Source: Ceratothoa steindachneri (lineage: Eukaryota; Arthropoda; Malacostraca; Isopoda; Cymothoidae). Taken from it: a DNA stretch of 64,000 nucleotides. Of the stretch, positions 42,206-53,389 are shown piece by piece (position 1 is the stretch's first letter; each line of letters begins with the position of its first letter). The position numbers and the translations under genes were made by a program. The stretch spans positions 77,154,583 through 77,218,582 of the forward strand of contig OZ018323.1 of the NCBI GenBank assembly GCA_963969495.1, written 5' to 3'. The notes beneath the pieces are model-generated. The model was given only the letters and a program-made list of their open reading frames with translations, was not told the origin of the DNA and did not search any database.

Positions 42206-44549
42206 GTGCTTGCGCAGGGTACCCTCCATACCTCTTTAACCGGAGAGGAGGCTTACTCCTCTCCTACGCCTACGGGTGTAGGGGACTCCCCCTCACCCCC
42301 TTCTCTGGTGGTGCTTTTGGGCACCTCGCTTTTTCCAGCGGCAGTCCCCTCTTTTCTTTCCACGGGGACTGCCAAGAAAGCCAGCAGGCAGCCCTTAGCC
42401 AGCCGCTCCCCATCGAAGTGGCTCGGTAGGGCAAACCCCCTTAGGGGGGAGAGGGAAAGCCAGGCCCCTTTGGTCACTTCCCTCAAAAAACCTGCTGGCA
42501 AGGATATTGAACCTTGCCGGGGTTAAGGCCTGTGCCTCCTCACAAATGACTCTTGATGCTGTCAAGGGGACCTGCGATGTCCTGGGAGGGGATGGCTAAC
42601 TGGAGGCCCCTCCTGTGATAGACATGGTCCTTGAGGAGACCCAGCCTCAGACAGTAGGGCCTTCCATGGGAAAGAATCCAGGCTCGGCGCCAAGCACCGA
42701 ACCCGAATCCGCCCCTATGCAAGGTCCCCCTCAAACGTCTGAGGGCTCCAGGGCAGTACAAGGAGGGGAAGGATCTCCTCCGACAGGTGCCCCCACGACT
42801 ACCAGGAACTTCTCCATTTCGGAGAAGGACCTTGCTGAGGCTGGCCCATCTAGCATGGGGGCTTCTGCCAGCTGAAGTGAGAAGCGGGTTCATTCCCCGC
42901 CCTCCTCTCCAAAAAAGAAAAAGACTAAAAGGACTAAAAAGACAAACAAGACTCGGGGCTCCTCTCCCTCCGCGGGGGCTGCGGGGATGGAAGGGTCTAC
43001 TGCCACTTTGGTAGGCGACCAAACCAAGATCGGCACATCCAGCCCCTCTACCCCATTGTGTGCGGAGCCCCTGACTAAGAGTAACACCAAGAGTGCACAG
43101 GGCGGAGCCTCGATGACATCGGGGCCCCTGATTCAGACGTTACCTGGCGTTTTCGATCCAGCTGGCTTCAAACGCTTCCTCGTTATTCGCTCCACTGATG
43201 GCAGCATGTTGTCCAAGGGCAACATGATCCATCAGAGGAGAGGATTAGCTAGAGCAATTGGTAGAGAGCCGAAGGTGACCCCTTTCTCGGACGGTAGCCT
43301 TCCGGCGAATGCGGCGAATCCCGCCGAGGCGGCCAAGATAAGTGCTCTTCGGACACTTCATGGCACCCCGGTGAGTGTGACGCCGCACTCTACCATGAAC
43401 TTTGTGAAAGGAGTAGTTTATGCGAGGGAACTCGTTGACTACTCCATTGAGGATATCACCCTAGAGCTGGCCGACCATGGGGTGGTCAAGGTCGAATGTG
43501 TGATGAGAAAACAGGGAGGGGCCTTGACACCCACCCCTACACTCTTCGTCACGTTCGACTGTGACAAGCTCCCTGAGTCGGTGCGTGCCGGTTGGTACCG
43601 CTACCGCGTGAAGGCATTCGTGCCACTGCCACGGCGGTGCTATTACTGTCACCGCTTCGGCCATACGAATCGCTCATGTAGACATGCAAAGTCAGGGTCA
43701 CCCGAAGTCTGTGTAAATTGCTCCAAGGTCGCACACGATAAGTCCAAATCGTGTGTGGCTAGGTGTGTCAATTACGGAGAGCCGCACCCCCCTTCTTCGA
43801 AGCAATGTGGTGCATATCTCCTTGAGAAAGAAATCCTGGCCGTTCAGGCCCAGGATCGACTCTCATTCCGCGAGGCTAAGGACTTGGTCCTGGCGCGCCC
43901 GGCTCTGCCTGGGACGTCATATGCCTCAATAGTTAGAAAGGCACCCTCTGCTCCTGGCCCATCCAGGCCAACGAGCACGGTAGTTTCCGCGCCCATTCGG
44001 AGCTCTTCTGCGAGCTCTACCCAACCCGGGCGCTCCCCTGGTAAAGCTGGCGGCAAAAAGGGTTCATACCCTGCCCCGGCTAAAACCAGGGCTCCCCACT
44101 CTTTCCCCAGCGTGACCGTTTCCCGTAAGTCGAAACGGCCACGCGCCTCCACCGAGTCGTTAGACTCACAGAGGGCAACACGCCTGAAGATGGTCGCTAG
44201 GCCATCTTCCGGGGTTCCTAAAGCTTTCCCCCGAAAGGAGGACAGCAACAAAGGAGCTTCGGCTCCTTCGACCACGCCCCGAGGTGGAGCGAGTGGCTCG
44301 GAGACGGTGGTTCCTCGAAAAGAGGGCCCCCCGCCTCCGAAGCCGCAACGCTCGCCTAAGGTTTCGAGGCGGAGGGAAGAAAAGACTCGCATGTCGAGCC
44401 CAACCTCCCCCAATAAGTCCTCGAAGGCGACAGCGCCTTCAGCGCTTTGTCCGGCCAACAGCGCCCGGGGTTCTGCCCCAGGGAAGCGTACGGCCATTCC
44501 CGTGAGGGTCTTCAGTTCGAGGAGGGCCCCCGCGTCTCCTCCGAGCTAG
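42206..44549 (+). pseudogene. LINE D ORF1
   Basis: The N-terminal part (42206-42526) is out of frame with the rest because of the extra A near GAAAGCCAG and a change in the C-run at the start. A stop lies near 42875 and the frame is open from 42987 to 44549. The zinc knuckles are CYYCHRFGHTNRSC, CVNCSKVAHDKSKSC and CVNYGEPHPPSSKQC; in the third the second Cys is Tyr. ORF1 ends 103 nt after ORF2 opens (44447), in a different frame, which is the natural overlap of this family. Confidence 0.82.
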
Positions 44550-45286
44550 GCCTGGAGGGCATATTCCTTCAATGGAATTGCCGTGGACTCTGGGCCAACT
44601 GGGAGGAGCTGCGGAGGCTCGTCTCGTCCAGTTCCCCGTTAGCTATCTTTTTGCAGGAGATCATGCTAGGCGCGTGCCCCCTGCCCGCCCTCCCGGGGTA
44701 TAAGGGTCTTGCGACCCCACCACCGCGGGATGCCCGGCCTGGGGGATGCGCGGTTTACACCCGGCATGATGTCTCCGTTCTTCCTTTCTCTTTAGATACC
44801 CCCTTCCAGGCAGTGGCTGTTCAGCTGCACCTGGATAGGGGGTATACTATCATTTCTGCGTACATTCCACCGTCAGCTGACTTCGACGCGGGCGACTTAC
44901 GCCGCGTCGTGGCACGGTTGCCGAGGCCCTATCTCTTGCTTGGAGATCTGAATGGCAGGCATCCTCTCTGGGGAGATTACTCAATAAATCCCAGGGGACA
45001 AGTCCTTGCCGATCTGATCGAAGAGCTTGAGATGGGTGTCCTAAACGTGGATGAGTTTACGCATCACTGTCCGAGAACCGCTTCATTTTCTTGCCTTGAC
45101 CTATCTTTGTGCTCTTCGGATGCACAGCCTGATTTTGATTGGGGGGTGGTCGATGACCTCCATGGTAGTGTTCACTTTCCCTTTTAAATATCATTTTCAT
45201 GGTAACTGCCGACTGAGAGCCCACCTCGGTGGTGCTTGGTGCGGGCACGGTGGCCTGCATTTCAGGAAATTTTTGAATTCTCTATC
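44447..45286 (+). pseudogene. LINE D ORF2, endonuclease part
   Basis: The frame opens MSGQQRPGFCPREAYGHSRE and reaches the endonuclease with IFLQWNCRGLWANWEEL, YLLLGDLNGRHPLWGDYSIN and LDLSLCSSDAQPDFDWG. The SDHFPIQ box is changed to SVHFPF followed by a stop at 45187, so the catalytic Asp-His pair loses its Asp. LINE E interrupts it 100 bases later. Confidence 0.85.
45277..45286 (+). repeat. Target site duplication of LINE E, left copy
   Basis: ATTCTCTATC, repeated at 50049-50058; the uninterrupted site is seen in copy B as GAATTCTCTATCTCAGTCG. Confidence 0.95.
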
Positions 45287-45871
45287 CCCCGTAAAGGGCG
45301 TTGCGATTTGCCATCCTGGCCGCCGTGCTGACGGGATCCAGCGCTCCGTCCGGCCCCAGCTTAGCCTCTCTTCCTTCTTTCAAAATACTTGTTTCCTCTC
45401 TTTTCACACAACCTCTCCCACAACTTTCTCTGGTCAGCCTCTAATTTCACAGGGTAGATGCTGACCTTCCTTTCAGCCAACTGTCCCGCATCGGGGCTGA
45501 GGGAGTGGGGGACAATATTCCCTAACCCCTGAGCTCCGGTCTGGGGTGGCTGGTTTTTAACAACCTGCTTCATCCCCACCCATACCTTCCTCACATCCCT
45601 TTTCCTCTCCTCTTCACAATCTATTATTTTTTACGCTGTGTCCAAGGTGGAGCCGCCATGCCGATGGACTGCCAGGCCACCAGGCGGGAAGGGTGGTCTT
45701 AAATGGCGGCGCCTGGCTCTGCCGGGCTTGTAAGCACCTCTTGCAGTGCGGGCTACTGCGAGAGATGATGCGCGATTGCGTCTCGTGTCAAAAAGAGGGT
45801 CACCATGCCCAATGATGATTTAAAAAAAAACCCAACCCCCAACTTCCCCTATAACATCGACGGAGCCGCCC

Positions 45872-48257
45872 TTGGGCAGCTCCAGCAAAAAAATGGAGGT
45901 CCCCCTCCCTGTGCTTGCTCAGGGAACCCTCCATATATCTCTAACCGGAGAGGCGGCTTACTCCTCTCCTTCGCTTACGGGTGTAGGGGACTCCCCCTCA
46001 CCCCCTTCTCTGGAGGTGCTTTCGGGCGCCTCCCTTTTACCAGCGGCAGTCCCCTCTGTTCTTTCCAAGGGGACTGCCAAGAAAGCCAGCAGGCAGCCCT
46101 TAGCCAGCCGCTCCACATCGAAGCGGCTCGTTAGGGCAAACCCCCTTAGGGGGGAGAGGGAAGCCAGGCCCCTTCAGTCGCTTCCCTCAAAAGACCTGCT
46201 GGCAAGAATACTCAACCTTGCCGGGGTCAAGGCCCATGCCTCCCCAAAGAAGACTAGTGACGATACTGCCAACGGGACCTGCGATGTCTTGGGGAGGGAT
46301 GGCCAACTGGAGGCCCCCCCCTAAGATAGACATGGTCCTTGAGGAAACCCAGCCTCAGACGGTAGGGCCTTCCATGGGGGGGAATCTGGGCTCGGCGCCA
46401 AGCACCGAACCCGAATCCGCCCCGATGCAAGGTCCTCCTCAAACAGCTGTGGTTTCCGAAGCAGTACAAGGAGGGGAGGGATCTCCGCCGACCGGTGCCC
46501 CCACGACTACCAGGACCTTCTCTATTTCAGAGAATGACCTGGCTGAGGCCGGTCCATCTGGCCTGGGGGCGTCTTCCGGCGGAGGTGAGAAGCGGGTTCA
46601 TTCCCCGCCCTCCTCTCCGAAAAAGAAAAAGAAAAGGACTAAAAAGACAAAAAAGACTCGGGGCTCCTCTCCATCCACGGGGGCTGCGGGGATGGATGGG
46701 TCTGCTGCCACTCTGGCAAGCGACCAAGCCAAGATCGGCACATCCGCCCCCTCTGCCCCCCCGGTTGCGGAGCCCCTGACAAAGAAGACTAATACCAAGA
46801 GTGCACAGGGCGGAGCCTCGATGACATCGGGGCCCCTCATTCAGAGGTTACCTGGCGTTTTCGAGCCCGCTGGCTTCAAACGCTTCCTCGTTATTCGCTC
46901 CACTGATGGCACCATGTTGTCCAAGGGCAACATGATCCATCAGAGGAGAGGATTAGCTAGTGGAATTGGTAGAGAGCCGAAGGTGACCCGTTTCTCGGGT
47001 GGCAGCCTTCTGGCGAATGCGGCGAATCCCGCCGAGGCGGCCAAGATAAGTGCTCTTCGGACACTTCATGGCACCCCGGTGAGTGTGACGCCGCACTCTA
47101 CCATGAACTTTGTGAAAGGAGTAGTTTATGCGAGGGAACTCGTTGACTACTCCATTGAGGACATCACCCTAGAGCTGGCCGATCATGGGGCGGTCAAGGT
47201 CGAACGTGTGATGAGAAAATAGGGAGGGGCCTTGACACCCACCCCTACACTCTTCGTCACGTTCGACTGTGACAAGCTCCCTGAGTCGGTGCGTGCCGGT
47301 TGGTACCGCTACCGTGTGATGGCATTCGTGCCACTGCCGCGGCGGTGCTATTACTGTCACCGCTTCGGCCATACGAATCGCTCATGTAGATGTGCAAAGT
47401 CGGGGTCACCCGAAGTCTGTGTAAATTGCTCCAAGGTCGCACACGATAAGTCCAAATCGTGTGTGGCCAAGTGTGTCAATTGCGGAGAGCCGCACCCTGC
47501 TTCTTCGAAGCAATGTGGTGCATATCTCCTGGAGAAAGAAATCCTGGCCGTTCAGGCCCAGGATAGACTCTCATTCCGCGAGGCTAAGGACTTGGTCATG
47601 GCGCGCCCAGCTCTGCCTGGGACGTCATATGCCTCAGTAGTTCGAAAGGCACCCTCTGCTCCTGGCCCATCCAGGCCAACGAGCACGGTTGTTTCTGCGC
47701 CCATTCGGAGCCCTTCTGCGGGCTCTACCCAACCCGGGCGCTCCCCTGGTAAAGCTGGCCGCAAAAAGGGTTCATACCCAACCCCGGCTAAAACCAGGGC
47801 TTCCCCCTCTTCCCCCAGCGTGACCGTTTCCCGCAAGGCGAAATGGCCACGCGCCTCCACAGAGTCGTTAGACTCACAGGAGGCAACACTCCTGAAGATG
47901 GTCGCTAGGCCATCTTCGGGGGTTCCTAAAGCTGTCCCCCGAAAGGAGGACAGCAACAAAGGAGCTTCAGCTCCTTCGCCCACGCCCCGAGGTGGAGCGA
48001 GTGGCTCGGAGACGGTGGTTCCTCGAAAAGAGGGCCCCCCGCCTCCGAAGCCGCAGCGCCCGCCTAAGGTTTCGAGGCGGAGGGAGGAAAAGACTCGCAT
48101 GGCGAGCCCAACCTCCCCCAATAAGTCCTCGAAGGCGACAGCGCCTCCATCGCTTTGTCCGTCCAACAGCGCCCGGGGTTCTGCCCCCGGGAAGCGTACG
48201 GCCATTCCCGTGAGGGTCTTCAATTCGAGGAGGGCCCCCGCGTCTCCTCCGAGCTAG
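45872..48257 (+). pseudogene. LINE E ORF1
   Basis: The N-terminus opens at 45872 and breaks near 46324 (frameshift in the CCCCCCCTAAG region). The frame resumes from 46218 and is open to 47222, where a TAG replaces a CAG codon (AAACAG to AAATAG). It continues from 47232 to 48257 with all three zinc knuckles intact (CYYCHRFGHTNRSC, CVNCSKVAHDKSKSC, CVNCGEPHPASSKQC). One frameshift and one nonsense change are therefore the main lesions. Confidence 0.85.
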
Positions 48258-49808
48258 GCCTGGAGGGCATATTCCTTCAATGGAATTGCCGTGGACTCCG
48301 GGCCAACTGGGAGGAGCTGCGGAGGCTCGCCTCGTCCCGTTCCCCGTTAGCTATTTTTTTGAAGGAGACCATGCTAGGCGCGTGCCCCCTGCCTGCCCTC
48401 GCGGGGTATAAGGGTCTTGCGACCCCACCACCGCGGGATGGCCGGGCTGGGGGATGCGCGGTTTCCCCCCCGGCATGATGTCTCCGTTCTTCCTTTCTCT
48501 TTAGATACCTCCTTTCAGGCAGTGGCTGTGCAGCTGCACCTGGATAGGAGGTATACTATCATTTCTGCGTACATTCCACCGTCAGCTGACTTCGACGTGG
48601 GGGACTTCCGCCGCGTCGTGGCACGGTTGCCGAGGCCCTATCTCTTGCTTTGAGATCTGAACGCCAGGCATCCTCTCTGGGGAGATTACTCCATAAATCC
48701 CAGGGGACAAGTCCTTGCCGATCTGATCGAAGAGCTTGAGATGGGTGTCCTAAACGTGGATGAGTTTACGCATCACTGGCCGAGAACCGCTTCATTTTCT
48801 TGCCTTGACCTATCTTTGTGCTCTTCGGATGCACAGCCTGATTTTGATTGGGGGGTGGTCGATGACCTCCATGGTAGTGATCACTTTCCCATTCAAATAT
48901 CATTTTCAGGGCAACTGCCGCCTGAGAGACCACCTCGGTGGTGCTTGGCGCGGGCGCGGTGGCCTGCATTTCAGGAAATGACTGAATTCTCTATCTCAGT
49001 CGAGGAGTTTAGGTCGGTAGATGAGGCCGTTGAGTTCTTCTCCGGCCACCTCATCGCCGTGGGCCTGACTACTATTCCTAGGACGTCTGGCCGTTTTGCA
49101 CGCCGACCGCTCCCGTGGTGGTCGGCTGAGTGTGAGACGGCCCTCAAACAGAAGCGTTATGCCTACATGCGCTATAAGCGCTGCCCGAACGATTTCACTG
49201 TCGCTGAATTTCGTCGGGCTAGGGCTAGGTTCCGGTATATTTCGAAGCACGCCCGCCGCTCTTCTTGGCGGGCATACGTGTCTTCACTTAACGGGAAGAC
49301 CCCTTTAGCTGAGGTGTGGAAGCGAGTCAAAAGGATTCGGGGCAAGTTCTCGCAGGACCTCCCTCCCGTTCTTCCTCACACCGACTACATGGCAGGAATA
49401 CGGGCAGCTCTTCGGACTGCTTGGCAAAGAAGATGGGAGACGGTCGAAGGGAACTTAAAGTTGCGTGCCATTGCGCTGCGACTGTTCCCATGGACCTATC
49501 CCCCAATGCCGCGGCGGCTTCAGGTTGCTTTCTGTCGTCTTCGAGTCGGACACACTCGTGTGACGCATCGCTACTTGATGGAGCGCTCGCAGGCGCCCTA
49601 TTGCGACGACTGCGTCGTCCCTCAGACTGTTCGGCATATTCTTGTCGAATGTCCCAGTCTGGGTGATCTTCGCGCACGATACCTGTCTTGGTACCGGGAT
49701 GGGCGGGGTCGCTACCGCCTGTCCCTTGTACTCGGGACGAGTGCGTGCACCATGACTGGTGGACTTATTGACTTTTGGGGGGAGGCCGGCCTTCTCCCCT
49801 TTATTTAA
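48155..49808 (+). pseudogene. LINE E ORF2, endonuclease fused in frame to the C-terminal finger
   Basis: The endonuclease N-terminus opens at 48155, shifts frame in a C-run near 48470 and meets a TGA at 48653. From 48741 the frame is open for 355 residues: end of the endonuclease (SDHFPIQISFSGQ), linker, and then, across the deletion junction after LPPV, the post-RNase H region (PHTDYMAGIRAALRTAW) and the finger CDDCVVPQTVRHILVECP. RT and RNase H are absent. The junction keeps frame and has about 3 nt of shared sequence (TCT). Confidence 0.85.
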
Positions 49809-49957
49809 GGTTCATTTTTTTTGTTATTGTTTTGTTTGTAGGTTGCACTCTCCTGCACCGGGGTGAGGGGGACCTCCCCCGCTGCCGGAGATTGCTTTTA
49901 TTGTTAAGTTTTTCCAATTTATATCATTGTTAAGTTTTCATATTTTTACTTTAAAGT

Positions 49958-50014
49958 AGCCTAGTTCTAGGCTGTCGTGTTTTTCGGCGACTTATGCCCA
50001 AGTGGGTAGTTGCC
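49958..50014 (+). other. LINE E 3' double hairpin
   Basis: First stem AGCCTAG-TT-CTAGGCT (49958-49973). Second stem GGCGACT (49986) with AGTTGCC (50014), where G-U pairing keeps the stem despite a base change, and inner TGCCC/GGGTA. Confidence 0.82.
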
Positions 50015-50048
50015 AGATGGGATCCATAAAATTAAAAAAAAAATAAAA

Positions 50049-50058
50049 ATTCTCTATC
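50049..50058 (+). repeat. Target site duplication of LINE E, right copy
   Basis: ATTCTCTATC directly after the A-rich tail of E; LINE D resumes here. Confidence 0.95.
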
Positions 50059-52930
50059 TCAGTCGAGGAGTTTAGGTCGGTAGATGAGGCCGTTGAGTTC
50101 TTCTCCCGCAACCTCATTGCCTTGGGCCTGACTACTATACCTAGGACGTCTGGCCGTTTTGCACCCCGACCACTCCCATGGTGGTCGGCCGAGTGTGAGA
50201 CAGCCCTCAAACAGAAGCGTTATGCCTACATGGGCTATAAGCGCCGCCCGAACGATTTCACTGTCGCTGAATTTCGTCGGGCTAGGGCTAGGTTCTGGTA
50301 TATTTCAAAGCATGCCCGCCGCTCTTCTTGGTGGGCATACGTGTCTTCACTTAACGGGAAGACCCCTTTAGCTGAGGTGTGGAAGCGAGTCAAAAGGATT
50401 CGGGGCAAGTTCTCGCAGGACCTCCCTCCCGTTCTCCAGGAGAATGGGACCGCAATCTTGGACCCCGCGTCCGTGGCGGAATCCTTAGCGACCGCTTTTT
50501 CCGCATTCTCTATCCGTGATGCTGCTCCGCCAGCATTCATTGCACGTCGTGATGTCGCAGAAGGCCGCCGGCTGGACTTTACCTCCAGAGGCGGAGAACC
50601 CTTTAACGACAAGTTTACTTTGAGTGAGTTGCGTTCCGCTCTCCCTTCGTGCACGGGCACCGCCCATGGTCCGGACGATGTCCCGTACGCCATGCTTCGA
50701 CACCTGGGTGAGCGAGGCATGGCCTTTCTCTTAGATGTGTTCAACAGGATCTGGGTGGAAGGTCTTCTCCCAGACTCCTGGCGAATCGCTACTGTGCTCG
50801 CCTTTCTCAAACCGGGGAGAGATCACTCTACTCCGACCGGTTTCCACCCAATCTCTCTAACCTCTTGTGTGTGCAAGTTGATGGACAAATTGGTAAATGT
50901 TAGATTGGCCTTTTTCCTGGACAGCGGAGGCCATCTGTCCTTCGCACAGTGCGGCTTCCGCAAGTTCCACTCCACGTCGGATGCTCTGCTCCGACTGGAA
51001 AATGCCGTCTGCGAGGCTTTCCTTCGAAGACAGCACTACGCCATGGTGTTTTTCGATGTGGAGAAGGCCTATGATACCGCATGGCGATACGCTATCATGG
51101 AGACACCACACGATTGGGGCGAGGGGGCGCCTCCCAATGTTTATATCTGAATATTTGCGAGATCGTCGATTCCGCGTACGGGTGGGTGGAGCCCTCTCCG
51201 GCCCAAAGGAGCAGGAAGAGGGTGTCCCGCAGGGAAGTGTCATCAGTGTCACACTCTTTGCCCTGAGCATCAACGTCATCACCTCGGTGCTGCCGGAAGA
51301 TGTTCTCGCTACGCTCTACGTGAACGACCTTTCGATCTCTTTTGGCGCGGCCCAGATGCCAACTCTGGAGCGTCGACTCCAACAGGCATTGAACCGCGTC
51401 TCTCGCTATGCCGAAGCGCACAGGTTTCGGTTTTCTTTGGCCAAGACTAAGGTGGTGCACTTCTGCCGCCATCCCTGGCTTCACCCCGACTTAGATTTGT
51501 TTCTTAATGGGGTGCGCCTGGATGTGTTTGAGTCGCACCGTTTCCTTGGTCTTGTATTCGAACGACGCCTCACCTGGGAGGCTCATATTCGCAGCCTTAG
51601 GGTCTCTTGTACCCGTTCCATGACGTTCAGCGCTTGGGGCGCTGATAGGGCTACTGCCTTACTTTTTTATCGATCCTTTGTTCGTTCGAAGCTCCACTAC
51701 GGATGCGAGTTTTATGCATCCGCAGCCGAGCGTTTATTGCGGAAGGTGTATTCGATCCAACACACCGGCCTTTGCCTTTCGATCGGTGCCTTCCGCACTG
51801 TCCCTATTGAGAGCATGTTGGTCGATGCTCTGGAGATGTCACTCGCTCTGCGCCGCGTGCAGTGCATCACTCGCCTGTACGCGCGAGCCCGGCGCCTCCT
51901 TCAGTCGCCAACAGCTCTCACTGCATCTGCAGCTGATCTCGACGGTGCATATGCCACCAAGAGACGCCATCATACCCTAAGCCCTTTGGGTTTAGGGCCA
52001 GGAAACTCCTTCGAGAGCTAGATATAGCTCTCGGTCCGGTGGCGCCCCTGGTTCTGCCCAGGACGCCACCCTTGAGGGTACCACGTTTGTCTATTTGTCG
52101 CCACGTCTCTGCTCCCAAAGCTTGTACGGCGCCGGGAGTATTGCGTTTGAGCTTTTTGGAGCATACCTCGTGTCACGCTGAAACTGTGCCAGTGTATACA
52201 GAGTGCTCCAAGTCCCAAAAGGGGGGTCGCCTTCCACGCCGTGTCCCCTCTGTTTGAAGTCAGCAGGGCTCTGCCAGGAGCTGCGTCTGTCTTCACGGCC
52301 GAACTGGTTGCAATACACCACTCGGTACGGGAGATTACGCGACGTGCCCGGTTCGGAGACCAAATTGTGATCTATAGCGACTCACAAAGCGCTCTGGGTG
52401 CTCTCGGGGCATTGGAATCTCCGCATCCCCTGGTTCGCGATATCCGTGACGCCACGGTTTTGGCGAGCCGGGAGGATGTAGAGATTATCTTCTGCTGGGT
52501 TCCTGGACATGTAGGAATTTCGGGGTTTGAGCGCGCCGATGAGGGCGCTAAAGAGTCCGCGAGGACTCTGCGACCGAACCAGCGTTTCACTCTTCCTCAC
52601 ACAGGCTACATGGCAGGAATATGGGCAGCTTTTCGGACTGCTTGGTAAAGAAGATGGGAGCCGGTCAATTCCGCGACGGCTTCAGGTCGCTTTCTGTCGT
52701 CTCCGAAGGGGACACACTCGTTTGACGCATCGCTATTTGATGGAGCGCTCGCCTGCGGCTATTGTGACGACTGCGTCGTCCCCCAGACTATTCGGTACAT
52801 TCTTGTCGAATGTCCCACTCTGGGTGATCTTTACGCACGGGGTCGCTACCGCCTGTCCCTTGTACTTGGGATGAGTTCATGCACATTGACTTTTGGACTT
52901 GTTGACTTTTGGGGGGAGGCCGGGCTTCTC
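50059..52930 (+). pseudogene. LINE D ORF2, RT, RNase H and C-terminus
   Basis: Open from 50122 to 51150 (linker and RT fingers/palm, FFDVEKAYDTAWRY), then a frameshift near 51110 and an open stretch to 52021 with EGVPQGSVISVTLF and the active site written LYVNDLSISF (51317-51328). The first Asp of YVDD is Asn, so RT would be inactive. RNase H follows at 52170-52600 (IYSDSQSALGAL, CWVPGHVGISGFERADE). The end (52650-52930) has deletions, and the finger is damaged. Catalytic loss is seen in both endonuclease and RT. Confidence 0.88.
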
Positions 52931-53094
52931 CCCTTTATTCAAGTAGGGTTTTTTTTGTTATTGTTTTCTTTGTAGGTTGCACGCTCCTGCACTGGGGTGA
53001 GGGGGTCTTCCCCCCACGGCCGGAGATTGCTTCCTAATTCTTAAGTTTTTCCCATTTTTATCATTGTTATGTTTTCATATTCTTGTTTTAAAGT

Positions 53095-53150
53095 AGCCTA
53101 TTTCTAGGCTGTCTTGTTTCCGGCGACTTATGCCCAAGTGGGCAGTCGCC
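53095..53150 (+). other. LINE D 3' double hairpin
   Basis: First stem AGCCTA-TTT-CTAGGCT region at 53095-53110. Second stem GGCGAC/GTCGCC at 53122-53150 with inner TGCCC-AAGT-GGGCA, the clearest form of the structure among the copies. Confidence 0.85.
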
Positions 53151-53172
53151 AGATGGGCTCTAAAAAAAAAAA

Positions 53173-53389
53173 TCTAGTTTCCGATGAGGAATCAACTTTC
53201 TTCTCCTTTCCTAAAGACTTCTTGACTCATTCCCTCCTGGTCTTTACTTCTAGTTCCTCTCTGTTCTTCTTCTTTACCTCACCTAAACTTTTAGCACCTA
53301 CCTCTCTTACAGACTAGTACCAATTGACTCCATATATGCTGCGGTTTGACCTCTCCTAAAAAAAATAATAAACCTAAAACTAAATGACC
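53173..53389. other. Intron, flank of LINE D
   Basis: Pyrimidine-rich sequence, no gene or repeat recognised. Confidence 0.5.

Larger units (their letters stand above)
41586..45286 (+). mobile_element. I-like LINE, copy D, 5' portion (interrupted by E)
   Basis: It starts CCCGTAATGGGCGCGG with the full leader, continues through ORF1 and the endonuclease of ORF2, and is cut in ORF2 at GAATTCTCTATC by LINE E. The 3' portion is 50059-53172. The 5' flank (within LINE C) and the 3' flank at 53173 share no duplication. Confidence 0.93.
45287..50048 (+). mobile_element. I-like LINE, copy E, nested in D, internally deleted
   Basis: It starts CCCCGTAAAGGGCG and ends with an A-rich tail at 50031-50048; a 10-bp duplication of LINE D sequence flanks it. 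It is 4762 bp because about 2.15 kb, covering RT and most of RNase H, is missing at 49368-49376. It must be younger than D. Confidence 0.95.
50059..53172 (+). mobile_element. I-like LINE, copy D, 3' portion
   Basis: It continues LINE D ORF2 from the site interrupted by E to a poly-A at 53162-53172, with the family's 3' untranslated region and double hairpin (53095-53110, 53122-53150). No duplication of the D 5' flank follows. Confidence 0.93.
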
